A DNA stretch of 64,000 nucleotides, taken from assembly GCA_015067615.1 (NCBI GenBank), contig SVMD01000006.1, positions 1 to 64,000 of the forward strand. Reading direction: 5' to 3'. The DNA is from Oscillospiraceae bacterium (GTDB lineage: Bacteria; Bacillota; Clostridia; Oscillospirales; Oscillospiraceae). The notes under the pieces were generated by a model. The model saw only the letters and a program-made list of their open reading frames with translations, searched no databases and had not been told where the DNA came from. The translations under genes and the position numbers were made by a program. This document shows, in pieces, positions 41,064-50,353 of the stretch. Positions within the stretch are counted from its first letter, which is position 1, and each line of letters opens with the position of its first letter.

Positions 41064-42080
41064 TTGGCGAAATACAAGCAGGGACGCCAGAGCATCCGGT
41101 TCGAAGAGCCCCCGGTGATCACCCATTGGGCCAGTATCGCGGGCAAAAAGGAATCGGAAGGTCCTCTGGCCCATACCTTTGACTTTACTTCCACCGATAC
41201 CCTCTTCGGCCAGAAAAGCTGGGAGCAGGCGGAGAAGCACATGCAGCAGCTGGCACTGGACACTCTGGTATCCAAGGCGGGCCTCACAAAAAAGGAGCTG
41301 GACCTGGTTTTTTCCGGGGACCTGCTGAACCAGTGCATCGGCTCCTCCTTTTCCCTGCGGAACCTGAAGATTCCCCATCTGGGACTCTACGGCGCCTGCT
41401 CCACCATGGCAGAGAGCCTGCTGCTCTCTGCCATGACCGTGGGCGGCGGTTTTGCCGACCGGGTGGTGGCCATGACCTCCTCCCATTTTGCATCCTCCGA
41501 GCGGCAGTACCGGTTCCCCCTGGGCTACGGTGGGCAGCGAACCCCCACGGCCCAGTGGACCGTCACCGGTTCCGGAGCGGCGCTGGTCCAGAGCAGCGGC
41601 AAGGGGCCCAGGATCGAAAGCTGCACCATCGGCACGGTGGTGGACCTGGGAATCAAGGATGCCAACAACATGGGGGCCGCCATGGCTCCGGCAGCCCTTT
41701 CCACCATCCAGGCCCATTTTGCCGATTTCGGAACCTCGGCGGCGGATTATGATCTGATCGTCACCGGTGACTTAGGACAGCTGGGCAAAGAGCTGCTGCT
41801 GCAGCTGGCAAGGGATGCGGGACTGAGCCTGGGCGGAAAACTGGAAGACTGCGGCACCCTGGTTTTTGACACATCTGCGCAGGATGTCCATTCCGGCGGC
41901 TCCGGCTGCGGCTGCAGCGCCATCACCCTCTGCGGAGAACTGCTGAACAAGCTGCAAAAGGGTAAGCTGAAGAAGATCCTCTTCTGCGGCACCGGAGCGC
42001 TGCTCTCCCCCACTTCCACCCAGCAGGGCCAGTCCATTCCCGGGGTCTGCCACGCGGTGTGCATCACAGGAGGTAACTGA
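41064..42080 (+). CDS. spoVAD: Stage V sporulation protein AD
   Basis: 338-residue thiolase-fold protein that binds dipicolinic acid and takes part in its uptake into the forespore. Recognisable text: ITHWASIAGKKESEGPLAHTFD, GDLLNQCIGSSFSLRNLKIP, LYGACSTMAESLLLSAMTV, YRFPLGYGGQRTPTAQWTVTG and DLIVTGDLGQLGKELL. TTG start with AGAAGGTG upstream. It is followed by spoVAE with a TGATG overlap. spoVAC, usually directly upstream, is not present here. Confidence 0.96.
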   Translation: MAKYKQGRQSIRFEEPPVITHWASIAGKKESEGPLAHTFDFTSTDTLFGQKSWEQAEKHMQQLALDTLVSKAGLTKKELDLVFSGDLLNQCIGSSFSLRNLKIPHLGLYGACSTMAESLLLSAMTVGGGFADRVVAMTSSHFASSERQYRFPLGYGGQRTPTAQWTVTGSGAALVQSSGKGPRIESCTIGTVVDLGIKDANNMGAAMAPAALSTIQAHFADFGTSAADYDLIVTGDLGQLGKELLLQLARDAGLSLGGKLEDCGTLVFDTSAQDVHSGGSGCGCSAITLCGELLNKLQKGKLKKILFCGTGALLSPTSTQQGQSIPGVCHAVCITGGN

Positions 42081-42436
42081 TGGACTATATCAAAGCATTT
42101 CTGGTAGGCGGCACGTTCTGCCTCATCGGACAGATCCTCATTGACAAAACCAAGCTGACTCCCGCCCGGATTCTGGTCAGCTATGTGGTCATCGGTGTTT
42201 TCCTCGGTGCCATCGGCCTTTACAAGCCCCTGGCGGAATTCGCCGGGGCCGGTGCTACGGTGCCCCTGACCGGCTTTGGCTACAATCTTGCCAAGGGCGT
42301 GAAGGAAGCCGTAAATCAGGATGGTTTTCTTGGCATCTTCACCGGCGGGCTGAAAGCCTGCGCCGGGGGTATCGCCATCGCCGTTTTCGCCGGGCTCCTT
42401 GCCAGCCTGATTTTCAAACCCAGGGATAAAGCCTGA
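42080..42436 (+). CDS. spoVAE: Stage V sporulation protein AE
   Basis: 118-residue membrane protein with four hydrophobic segments, of the SpoVAE(b) type: YIKAFLVGGTFCLIGQILID, LTPARILVSYVVIGVFLGAIGLYKPL, VPLTGFGYNLAKGV and FTGGLKACAGGIAIAVFAGLLASLIF. Part of the dipicolinate channel with SpoVAC/AD. Translation is coupled to spoVAD by the TGATG overlap. Confidence 0.95.
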   Translation: MDYIKAFLVGGTFCLIGQILIDKTKLTPARILVSYVVIGVFLGAIGLYKPLAEFAGAGATVPLTGFGYNLAKGVKEAVNQDGFLGIFTGGLKACAGGIAIAVFAGLLASLIFKPRDKA

Positions 42437-42494
42437 AATTCCGGGCAACCTAATGCAGCGGAATCACCGCAAAACAGGATTTGGAGGAAGAATC

Positions 42495-42635
42495 ATGAAT
42501 AACCAGAACAACAATCAGAACCGTTACCAGAACCAGAACAACAACCAGAACCAGAATAATTCCCAGAACCGCAGCCAGAACCAGAACAACAACCAGAATC
42601 AGAACCAGAACAACTCCCAGAACCGCAGCCGCTAA
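42495..42635 (+). CDS. Asn/Gln-rich microprotein after the spoVA genes
   Basis: 46 codons, of which most are Asn or Gln, beginning MNNQNNNQNRYQNQ and ending SQNRSR, with iterated NNQNQNNSQNRS blocks. A good Shine-Dalgarno (GGAGGA) six bases before ATG and a strong terminator eight bases after the stop argue that it is a real gene. No signal peptide, charge supplied by a few Arg. Placed 58 bases after spoVAE, it is probably transcribed in the forespore; a spore-protein or storage role is inferred only from position and composition. Confidence 0.75.
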   Translation: MNNQNNNQNRYQNQNNNQNQNNSQNRSQNQNNNQNQNQNNSQNRSR

Positions 42636-42643
42636 ACCGGCCT

Positions 42644-42678
42644 ACGGGCGCTCCAAGGTCGGAGCGCCCGTAAATTCT
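42644..42678 (+). terminator. Terminator of the spoVA operon
   Basis: 11-bp stem ACGGGCGCTCC/GGAGCGCCCGT followed by AAATTCT; weak T run. Confidence 0.8.
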
Positions 42679-42703
42679 ACCATGCGTAGGTTGACCTTCA
42701 CCC

Positions 42704-42732
42704 TTGTTTAACCCCTAAGATGGTGGTACAAT
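42704..42732 (+). promoter_or_regulatory. Promoter of the MerR-like gene
   Basis: TTGTTT, 17-base spacer, TACAAT, 23 bases before the ATG. Confidence 0.55.
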
Positions 42733-42754
42733 CAAAAAACAAGGAGGAATCCCT

Positions 42755-43498
42755 ATGAAAATCAACGAAGCCGAACAGCTCCTTGGAATCACCAAGGCCA
42801 ACATCCGCTTTTACGAAAAGGAGGGGCTGCTGACGCCCTCCCGGAATGAAAGCGGCTACCGGGAGTATTCCGAGGCGGACATCAGGCAGCTGAAGCAGGT
42901 CGTGATCCTGCGCAAGCTGGGTATCCCGGTGCAGCAGATCGCGGACATCTTAGACGGTGCCCTGCCTTTGCAGAAGGCGCTGGATGACAACATCGCATCC
43001 CTGAACGCCCAGATCGATGCCCTGAACGGCGCTCTGGCTCTGACCAAGCAGCTGCGGCAGGAAAACAGAGAAACCCTGGATACGGACCGCTGCTGGGAGC
43101 TGATCCAAACAAAGGAAAGCCAGGGCTTTCGGTTTCACGAACTGGTTGACGATTACTTAAAATTTACGGAACTGAATTATGAGTGGCTTCTCTGGCCTCT
43201 GCCGGGAGACTCCCTGCGTCACCCCTGGAAAGTTGCAGCCTACATTCTGTGCATCAGCGCAATCGTTGCCTTCGCCAACATGCCCCTTGGAGTTCCTTTC
43301 TTCCTGGGATTTTTCACACGGTTAATAAACATGATTCTTGCGCTCGCTGCCTGGACCGTGGTTTTTATCCCCATCTTTCTGCTGCGGCGCCGGAAGCCCA
43401 GGCTGGCTGAGGGCATTTTAACATTTCTTCTCATCGCAGTACCCATCGCATGTGTTCTGTTGTTCTGTTATATCCTTTATCTCGGCGCAAATCCATAA
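42755..43498 (+). CDS. Membrane-tethered MerR-family regulator
   Basis: 247 residues. The N-terminal 70 residues are a MerR helix-turn-helix (NEAEQLLGITKANIRFYEKEGLL, then REYSEADIRQLKQVVILRKLGIPVQQIADIL), followed by the dimerisation coiled coil (LDDNIASLNAQIDALNGALALTKQL). Instead of a ligand domain, residues 155-245 hold three transmembrane helices (AAYILCISAIVAFANM, MILALAAWTVVFIPIFLL, FLLIAVPIACVLLFCYIL). This suggests a membrane-sited regulator. Targets unknown. RBS AGGAGG. Confidence 0.88.
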   Translation: MKINEAEQLLGITKANIRFYEKEGLLTPSRNESGYREYSEADIRQLKQVVILRKLGIPVQQIADILDGALPLQKALDDNIASLNAQIDALNGALALTKQLRQENRETLDTDRCWELIQTKESQGFRFHELVDDYLKFTELNYEWLLWPLPGDSLRHPWKVAAYILCISAIVAFANMPLGVPFFLGFFTRLINMILALAAWTVVFIPIFLLRRRKPRLAEGILTFLLIAVPIACVLLFCYILYLGANP

Positions 43499-43503
43499 TG
43501 TAA

Positions 43504-43529
43504 AAGGCTGCACCAAAAGGTGCAGCCTT
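43504..43529. terminator. Bidirectional terminator
   Basis: 11-bp stem AAGGCTGCACC/GGTGCAGCCTT, loop AAAA, between the MerR-like gene and addA. Confidence 0.9.
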
Positions 43530-43533
43530 CTTC

Positions 43534-46500
43534 TTATACATCCACAAACTGGTTTAAGCGGAAGAAATAGAGTTTCATTTCCTTGATGGGCTTTTCGTAG
43601 ATGCGGCTCAGAGCTTCGCCGTAGGTCAGCACCTGCTCCCGGTAGCTTGCAGCCACGGCATCTACTGTAGCATCCGTCACCCGGTCTGTTTTGAAGTCCA
43701 GGATGGTGATGCCGTCCTCCTCGATGAGGGCGCAGTCCACCACACCCTGCAGCAGCACCTGTTCACCGGAGACCTCCGGGTTATAGTGCTTCGCGTCATC
43801 CAGGATGGAGAACTTGAATTCCCGCAGATGGTCGGCACCCTTTCGGAGCTTTCCGCCGTATTCGGATTCAAAGAAGTTGGCAATATCCCGGCAGTTGACC
43901 ATTTTACCCTGTTCCTCCGTCAGGAAGCCCTCTTTAACCAGGCGGTTAATCTCCGCTTCTACCTCAGCTTCACTTCCGCAGTTTTCATAGCGGACAAACT
44001 GCATGGCCCCATGCATGACGCTGCCGTAGGTCTTCCCCTCCACCTGGGCTTCCAGGAATTTGGGACGCCGCCAGGCCCGGTGAATGGTCCGGAGCTCCTC
44101 CCGGGTGTCCTCCGCGGCCTCCTCGTCCTTGAGGCGGCCCTTGCGGCCTGTGGCGGTCTGCTTGGAGGGGGTCTGGGTGGCAGAGGCGAGGGCATAGGTA
44201 AATTCCAGAGCCTCCCGGAGCTTCTCCGGGGCCTCCTGGGGCATCCTTGCCCGGACCTCCTGAATACCGTTACCGGCTTCACCGGCCTCCGGAGCTTCCG
44301 CAACGGCAATTTTCCAGGGGAATTGGCCCATGGCAGTTTCCTTTGGACGTCCGCCCAGCTGGAACAATTCACCGGCCTCGGTCTTATGCAGAGCCGTAAG
44401 CAGCACCCAGTCGCCGGGACAGCCCACATCCCGGCACAGGAGCTTGCCGCCGTCGAAGTCCGCCCGGAGGGCGATGTCCTGCAGCTTGCTTTCCAGATTC
44501 TGATGCATATATGTCATGATCAGGCGGTCCCGGGCCCGGGTCACCGCCACGTACAACACCCGCATCTCCTCCGACAGGCTTTCCGCAGCCATTTTGGCGG
44601 CGATGGCCCGCTTGGCGATGGTGGGATAGCGCATCCGGTGGTCCGTATCGGCCACGCTGAGGCCCAGTCCCAGCTCCTTGTCACTTAAAATCCGGGCCTG
44701 CAGGCTGTCACGGTTAAATTTCCGGGACAGACCGCTTAAGAAAACCACCGGAAATTCCAGTCCCTTGGACTTGTGGATGCTCATGATGGTGACGCAGCCT
44801 GCGGCACTGGACCCGGCACTGATCAGGCCCTTTTCCTCCAGGGCTCTCAGATGGTCCAGAAACTGGCCCAGATCACGATGGTTGCCCATCTCATAGTCCG
44901 CCGCCAGCTGGAAGAAGGTCTGCAAATTGGCGGACCTTGCCTCGCCTCCGGCCATGGCGGCGTAGATGCTGTCCATGGCAGTCAGGGCGTAGCACCGCTC
45001 CAGCAGCTCCGTCAGGGTGTGCATCCGGGCCTCCCGGCGCAGCGATCTCAGCACAGCTACAAAGTTTTTGGATTTCTCCGAATCATCCTTCGCCAGCGCA
45101 TCGTAAATGCAGCCGTATTTCCGCTTGGCCCGGAAGGCTGCCAATTCATCGGCGGTGAAGCCGAAGATGGGACTTGCCAGGACGCTCAAAAGCGGAATAT
45201 CCTGCCGGGGGTTGTAAATCGCCTCCAGGAAGGACCGGAGGGTGGCGATCTCCGCCGTTTGCAGCAGGTCGTTTCCGCCGCCGGAGGAGCAGCGGATACC
45301 CCTGGCTTCCAGAGCAGTCTTGAAATAGCCGCCGGAGGAGCCGGGAGAGCGGAGCAGGATCACGATATCGTCCGGTGTCACCGGCCGGAAGCCGTCACCG
45401 CTTCTCACCAATACCTTTTCATCGATCATGGTCCGGATCCGCTGGGCCACAAAGGCAGCTTCCTCCGGGTAGCTCTCCTCCCGGGCCTGCAGAGCGTACA
45501 GCTCCACTGCCGGGTCCGGCAGGGTCGCATGGGGAATGCCCTCCCGGAGGGCTTCGTTTTCACCGTAGTGCAGGCCGCCCACCTCAGGACTCATGCAGCG
45601 GACGAAAATATCGTTCACCGCTTCAATGACCTCGCCGCCGGACCGGAAATTCTTGCTCAGCATGATCTTCCGGCCCTCTTTGGGCCCAGCCACTTCCGCA
45701 TCGGCATAGGTATGGTACTTTTCCAAGAAGATTCCCGGATCCGCCAGCCGGAACTGGTAGATGGACTGCTTCACATCACCCACCATGAAGCAGTTCTGCT
45801 TCTGACCGGTCAGGGCGGTGAAGATAGCGTCCTGGACGCCGTTGGAATCCTGGTACTCGTCCACCAGAATCTCCCGGAACCGCCGTCCGATCTCCGTGGC
45901 TGCGGCGGTGGGGCCGCTGCGGCTCCTTCCCAGCAGCAGATCCAGCGTCTTATGCTCCAGGTCGCTGAAATCTAGGATCCTGCGGTTCTTCTTGGCCAAG
46001 CTGAATTCCCGGTCGAACCGCCGCACCAGGGCGATGATGCCCCGGGTGCCCGCCGAGGCCTGGCGCAGGTCAGAAAGCACCTGCTCGCTGGGATCGGCAA
46101 AGGCACGGAGTTTTCCCGGCAGGTCATCCTTGCAGGCATCCCGGGCTGCCTTGATCCGGTCCTTTACATCCGGATCGCCGCACTTTTTGATGGCGGGATA
46201 CCGGGGGAAGGGAATTTCCTTCCGCTCCACGATCTCATCCCAGGTCTCGCTTCCCCGCAGTTCCCGGATGGCAGTCAGGGTCTGGGTGATATTGGCGGCG
46301 GCCTTTTCAAGGCCCTCCACCTGCCCCGCCTCCCGGAGGCACTGCTCCAGTACGGCGATCTGACAGTCCAGATAGGCTTTCAGATCATCCATCAGGTATT
46401 TTCCCCAGACGGTCTGGGAAGCATCGGTGCAGTCCTCAATTTCCGCAGCGGCAAGACAGCTGTTCAGCCACCCTTCCGGGTCCAGGTGGCATTTGGCACT

Positions 46501-47043
46501 GTCATAGACCTTTAAAATCAGCTCCGGCACCAGCTTGTCGTTTCTGCCCACACCCTGGGTATCCACAAAGGCCCGGAAATCCTCGTTTTCCGCCGCCTCC
46601 TCATAGGCCTGGTCCAGAATGTCCGACAGCACCGTATCCCGCAATTCTCGGCACTCGTTTTCGTCCGCCACTCGGAAGTCCGCCGCCAGATCCAGCCGGT
46701 AGGCATACTCCCGGAGAATATCGGCACAGAAGCCGTGGACGGTGGAAATCTTCGTCAGAAACAGCCGCTGCATCTGCTGCTGTAACCGGGATTCGGGGTT
46801 TTCCGCGATTTTTTCCGTCAGCTTGGCGGCAATCTTGCCCCGCAGCTCGCTGGCTGCCGCCTTGGTATAGGTAATGATCAGAAATTCGTCCAGATTGGCA
46901 GGGTCGATGGGGTCTTCAAGGTATTTCATCAGCCGGTCCACCAGCACCTTGGTCTTGCCGGAGCCGGCCGCAGCGGAGACCAGGAGCTTGCCGCCCCGGT
47001 TATCCACAGCCATCTGCTGCTGAACTGTGAGCTTATCCGCCAT
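43534..47043 (-). CDS. addA: ATP-dependent helicase/nuclease subunit A
   Basis: 1169-residue UvrD-like helicase and RecB-family nuclease of the AddAB recombination-repair complex. Walker A is SAAAGSGKTKVLVDRL near residue 23; other helicase motifs are ILVDEYQDSN (motif II), GDVKQSIYQFR (III), TIMSIHKSKGLEFPVVFL (V) and VLYVAVTRARDRLIM (VI). The C-terminal nuclease motif is ITILDFKTDRV, with the QxxxY region YREQVLTYGEAL. Overlaps addB by 11 bases. In the cell the complex resects double-strand ends for RecA loading. Confidence 0.97.
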   Translation of the reverse strand: MADKLTVQQQMAVDNRGGKLLVSAAAGSGKTKVLVDRLMKYLEDPIDPANLDEFLIITYTKAAASELRGKIAAKLTEKIAENPESRLQQQMQRLFLTKISTVHGFCADILREYAYRLDLAADFRVADENECRELRDTVLSDILDQAYEEAAENEDFRAFVDTQGVGRNDKLVPELILKVYDSAKCHLDPEGWLNSCLAAAEIEDCTDASQTVWGKYLMDDLKAYLDCQIAVLEQCLREAGQVEGLEKAAANITQTLTAIRELRGSETWDEIVERKEIPFPRYPAIKKCGDPDVKDRIKAARDACKDDLPGKLRAFADPSEQVLSDLRQASAGTRGIIALVRRFDREFSLAKKNRRILDFSDLEHKTLDLLLGRSRSGPTAAATEIGRRFREILVDEYQDSNGVQDAIFTALTGQKQNCFMVGDVKQSIYQFRLADPGIFLEKYHTYADAEVAGPKEGRKIMLSKNFRSGGEVIEAVNDIFVRCMSPEVGGLHYGENEALREGIPHATLPDPAVELYALQAREESYPEEAAFVAQRIRTMIDEKVLVRSGDGFRPVTPDDIVILLRSPGSSGGYFKTALEARGIRCSSGGGNDLLQTAEIATLRSFLEAIYNPRQDIPLLSVLASPIFGFTADELAAFRAKRKYGCIYDALAKDDSEKSKNFVAVLRSLRREARMHTLTELLERCYALTAMDSIYAAMAGGEARSANLQTFFQLAADYEMGNHRDLGQFLDHLRALEEKGLISAGSSAAGCVTIMSIHKSKGLEFPVVFLSGLSRKFNRDSLQARILSDKELGLGLSVADTDHRMRYPTIAKRAIAAKMAAESLSEEMRVLYVAVTRARDRLIMTYMHQNLESKLQDIALRADFDGGKLLCRDVGCPGDWVLLTALHKTEAGELFQLGGRPKETAMGQFPWKIAVAEAPEAGEAGNGIQEVRARMPQEAPEKLREALEFTYALASATQTPSKQTATGRKGRLKDEEAAEDTREELRTIHRAWRRPKFLEAQVEGKTYGSVMHGAMQFVRYENCGSEAEVEAEINRLVKEGFLTEEQGKMVNCRDIANFFESEYGGKLRKGADHLREFKFSILDDAKHYNPEVSGEQVLLQGVVDCALIEEDGITILDFKTDRVTDATVDAVAASYREQVLTYGEALSRIYEKPIKEMKLYFFRLNQFVDV

Positions 47044-50000
47044 GGGCCATCTCCTTTCCCACCTGGTCCCAGAACCGCTGGGCGTTCATAGTCTTATAGT
47101 TTCTTCTGCCCTCCACCTCTGCCTTGTGGCAGATGGCACCGTAGGGACACCAGGTGCAGGCACCGTGGTCGCCCCGGGTGTAGGGATTGGGGGACACATC
47201 GCCGGAGGCGATCTCCTCCACCAGCCGACCCAAAATCCGGAACACATAGCCCTCCAGCAGCTGAAACTGCTCCCGGCTGGCCAGGTCACCGGAACGGCTG
47301 CCGTCCTTTTTCACTGTATAGTTCAGCCGTTTTGGAGGCTCTCCCGGCTCCATGGCCCGGAGGATCTGCTCGTCGTCCAGGAGCAGACCCTCCCGGCGCC
47401 ACTCCTTGCTGCGCTTCTTCTCCGCCTGGTCATCATCGGGCCGTCCGTCGGTGGACAGGTAGCGTACCCGGGCGGGGAAATACTGGACACCCACAGGGAT
47501 GGGACGGTCCCCCAGATGCTCCTCGCCGCTTTCCCGGAGGGCGAACATATAAAGCAGCATCTGCAAGCCGATGCCGTTGAACACATCACAGTAGTCAAAG
47601 TCCTTGGGGCCGGTCTTGTAGTCCACGATGCGGTAGTACGTATTGCCGCTGACTTCCCAGGTGTCCAACCGGTCTACGAAGCCTCTTAAGATGGCATTCA
47701 TGGCGCTGTTGGGAATGGCAATGGGAGGCAGGCCCTCCTTCATGCCGAAGCCCACCTCAAAGCCCTGGGGCTGGAACTGAGAGTCCTTCAGTTCCTCCCA
47801 AAGCTCCCGGACAATGGCGTCCAGCTCCTGCATATTTCTCTGGAACAGATAGGCCACCCGCCTGGAATCCAGCTGAGAGAAATGCTCATCCGCGTACTCT
47901 TTGGAAAAACGGTGGGCAATGTACAGCGTTTCTTCCCGGGACACAGCACCGAAACCGCCCATGTCCCGGATGGTTTTGCAGGTATTCTCCAAAACCGCAT
48001 GGACATAGGTACCGAATTCTGCCGGGTCCACCGCCGCCTCCTTCCGCTCCTGGGCACGAAGGCCGTATTGCAGGAAGTAGCGCAGGCGGCACTTTGCCTG
48101 CTGTTCGATCTGGGAAGCGGAAAGCTCAAGGCTGGTGCCGTAGAGGGCGTCGATCCGCTGCCGGTCCACGGTGCCAAGCTCATAATCCCGCCTGGAAACC
48201 GCGTCGGCGTATTCTGCTTCCACCCCCAGGATGGCAGCGGTCTCCCGCTCCTCCCACCGGGCAAGATAGGCACCTGCTTCCCGTGCGTTGGCCCGGGCAA
48301 AGCCCATGGAATCTTCCATTTCGGTAATGCCCCCGGCCAGGTCCGTCAGGCGGCGGAACACGAAAGAGGGCTGCTCGCCGCTGCACCAGACCCGAATGCT
48401 CTCCCGGGCACCGCAGAACACACCGTAGATCTCGGCAAATTCCGCCCGGATACCCTCCATGGCGCCGCCGGTGATGTTCACCTCCATCTGCCGCAGCAGC
48501 TCCCGCTCCTGGTCGGACAGGACACCGGCAGAGCCGGAATAGCCCGGCAGGCTGCCCTCCTGGGCACCCAAAAGGATCAGATGCTTCTGTTCATGGAGCC
48601 GCTGGGCACTGACAGGACCCATCTGCACCGCATCCAGTACCGGCGGGATGGTGCCCACGTCATACTGGCTCAGCAGCAACCGCAGCAGCCGGGCAAAATG
48701 CTCCGGCTCCCAGGCGGTATCGCCCAGGGTGTCGTAAAGCTGCTCCAGGGCAGACAGCAGGATCTCCCAGAGCTGATTGAGGATCTGGGCCTCCCGGTTG
48801 TCCCCGGCTTCGTCATACTGCCCTGCCAGATGGCTCAGGCGCTTTTCCAAACCGATTTCTTCCAGGAACGCATACAGCGCCAGCACCTGTTCCTTCAGCT
48901 GGGACGCCTTTAAAAATCCCTCTCTCAGCCGGTTCAGGGGGCCGATGGCCTTCTCCCGGGCTTCATTGATGGCTTTCAGCTGCTCCGTGTGGAAGTCCTT
49001 CCAGATACCGCTGAGACCATCGGGGTGGTTCTCCCAGTCTTTCGTCCATTTTGATCCCCGGATACCCCAGACGATGGCATAATTCTCCACCCGGTCACAG
49101 TCATCCAGGGAAAGGGGTGACAGGGCGGACCGCAGGTACCGCAGCACACTGCGCTGTTCAAAGCCGCTCAAGGCGGCATCCAGTGCATTCAGCACCGTGG
49201 AAACCACGCTCTTTTGCAGAATGTCCTCAGTGCCGGACTGATACAGGGGGATCCCGAACCGGTGGAATACCTGACTGACCAGCGGGGCGTACACGTTCAT
49301 ATCCGTACAGACCAAGTTGATATCCCGGTAGCGGCAGCCGGTGCGGACCAATGCCATCACCTGCTCCGCTGCGCCCATGGCCTCCATGTAGGGAGACTGG
49401 GCCAGATAACAGTGAAGCACTTTTCCGGCCTCGCCCTTTTGGATATGGCCCTGGAAGAGCTTCTCCTGCACAACGGTCATCGGGCAGGCTGCCTCCACCA
49501 CCTGGATGGTATATTCCACGCCCCTGCGCCGGGCACATTCGATGATCTGTTTTGCTGTCTGACCTGCCTTCTCAAAGGCCATGAGCCCGGAGCCCACCGC
49601 ATCGCAGTTCAGACTCACGGTGACGCTGGGGCTTTCGGAAATCAGATGCTCCAGGATATCCAGGTGCTGCCGTGTATAGTCCGGGAATCCGTCTATGTAA
49701 AACACATGATTTTTTGCGTAGTCGCTGTCCTCCAGCTGTTCCAGACACCAGGTCATCTGGTCCCGGGGATCCCGCTTGCCCCGGCTGCACAGGGCGTCAT
49801 AGCCCTCCATCAGCAGCGCCAGCTCCTCCAGCTTTTGCGCAAAGCCACCCTCCAGCTGCCGGGATGCGTTCATCAGGGTCTCGGAGGTGATGCAGCAGCG
49901 CTTGAATTCATCCACCGCATCAATGAGTCCCGTCAGGAATTCCGGCTTCGTCTCCACGGAGGCATAGGCCTTCAGCTTTCCGGCCAGCTGCCGGGCCGCG

Positions 50001-50284
50001 GCGGCCATGGCCACCACCCGTCCGCCGTTGTCCAGGCATTCCAGAGCGGCGCTGCCGGCGTTGTCGGAGACCCGGCGGGCCAACCGGGTAAAGGACAGCA
50101 CCTCCGCATAGCGGCTGGCGGTATCTCCCGCCGCGGCGCAGAGCCGGCGCTCCGTGTCGTGGCTGATGAGCTCCGGGACCATCAGAACCCGGCCGCCCTG
50201 TCTGTGAAGAACATCCATGCGGATCCGGTTCAGGATCTCCTGACGGTTGGCAGTCCAGTCCCTGCCCAGAAGCAGTGTCAGCAT
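47033..50284 (-). CDS. addB: ATP-dependent nuclease subunit B
   Basis: 1083-residue partner of AddA with an inactive helicase-like N-terminal half and a C-terminal RecB-type nuclease (YRIVDYKTGPKDFD near residue 850) and the iron-sulfur cysteines (CRLRYFLQYGL near 740 and ACTWCPYGAIC near 1060). The N-terminal P-loop, usually GRSGSGKT in Bacillus, reads LLLGRDWTANRQEIL here and lacks GKT. Start ATG 50284 after GGGGAGA; the longer open frame is unsupported. Lies between spoIIR and addA. Confidence 0.95.
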   Translation of the reverse strand: MLTLLLGRDWTANRQEILNRIRMDVLHRQGGRVLMVPELISHDTERRLCAAAGDTASRYAEVLSFTRLARRVSDNAGSAALECLDNGGRVVAMAAAARQLAGKLKAYASVETKPEFLTGLIDAVDEFKRCCITSETLMNASRQLEGGFAQKLEELALLMEGYDALCSRGKRDPRDQMTWCLEQLEDSDYAKNHVFYIDGFPDYTRQHLDILEHLISESPSVTVSLNCDAVGSGLMAFEKAGQTAKQIIECARRRGVEYTIQVVEAACPMTVVQEKLFQGHIQKGEAGKVLHCYLAQSPYMEAMGAAEQVMALVRTGCRYRDINLVCTDMNVYAPLVSQVFHRFGIPLYQSGTEDILQKSVVSTVLNALDAALSGFEQRSVLRYLRSALSPLSLDDCDRVENYAIVWGIRGSKWTKDWENHPDGLSGIWKDFHTEQLKAINEAREKAIGPLNRLREGFLKASQLKEQVLALYAFLEEIGLEKRLSHLAGQYDEAGDNREAQILNQLWEILLSALEQLYDTLGDTAWEPEHFARLLRLLLSQYDVGTIPPVLDAVQMGPVSAQRLHEQKHLILLGAQEGSLPGYSGSAGVLSDQERELLRQMEVNITGGAMEGIRAEFAEIYGVFCGARESIRVWCSGEQPSFVFRRLTDLAGGITEMEDSMGFARANAREAGAYLARWEERETAAILGVEAEYADAVSRRDYELGTVDRQRIDALYGTSLELSASQIEQQAKCRLRYFLQYGLRAQERKEAAVDPAEFGTYVHAVLENTCKTIRDMGGFGAVSREETLYIAHRFSKEYADEHFSQLDSRRVAYLFQRNMQELDAIVRELWEELKDSQFQPQGFEVGFGMKEGLPPIAIPNSAMNAILRGFVDRLDTWEVSGNTYYRIVDYKTGPKDFDYCDVFNGIGLQMLLYMFALRESGEEHLGDRPIPVGVQYFPARVRYLSTDGRPDDDQAEKKRSKEWRREGLLLDDEQILRAMEPGEPPKRLNYTVKKDGSRSGDLASREQFQLLEGYVFRILGRLVEEIASGDVSPNPYTRGDHGACTWCPYGAICHKAEVEGRRNYKTMNAQRFWDQVGKEMAHGG

Positions 50285-50353
50285 GCATTTCTCCCCTTTC
50301 TCTTTCTTTGCCTGCATTATAGCACAGATTCTGTCCAAATAACAGGGTAAGAT

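Noticed and set aside
42495..42635. CRISPR-like repeat array
   Set aside because: The repeats are codon-phased AAC/CAG units within an ORF, with no constant repeat and unique spacer pattern.
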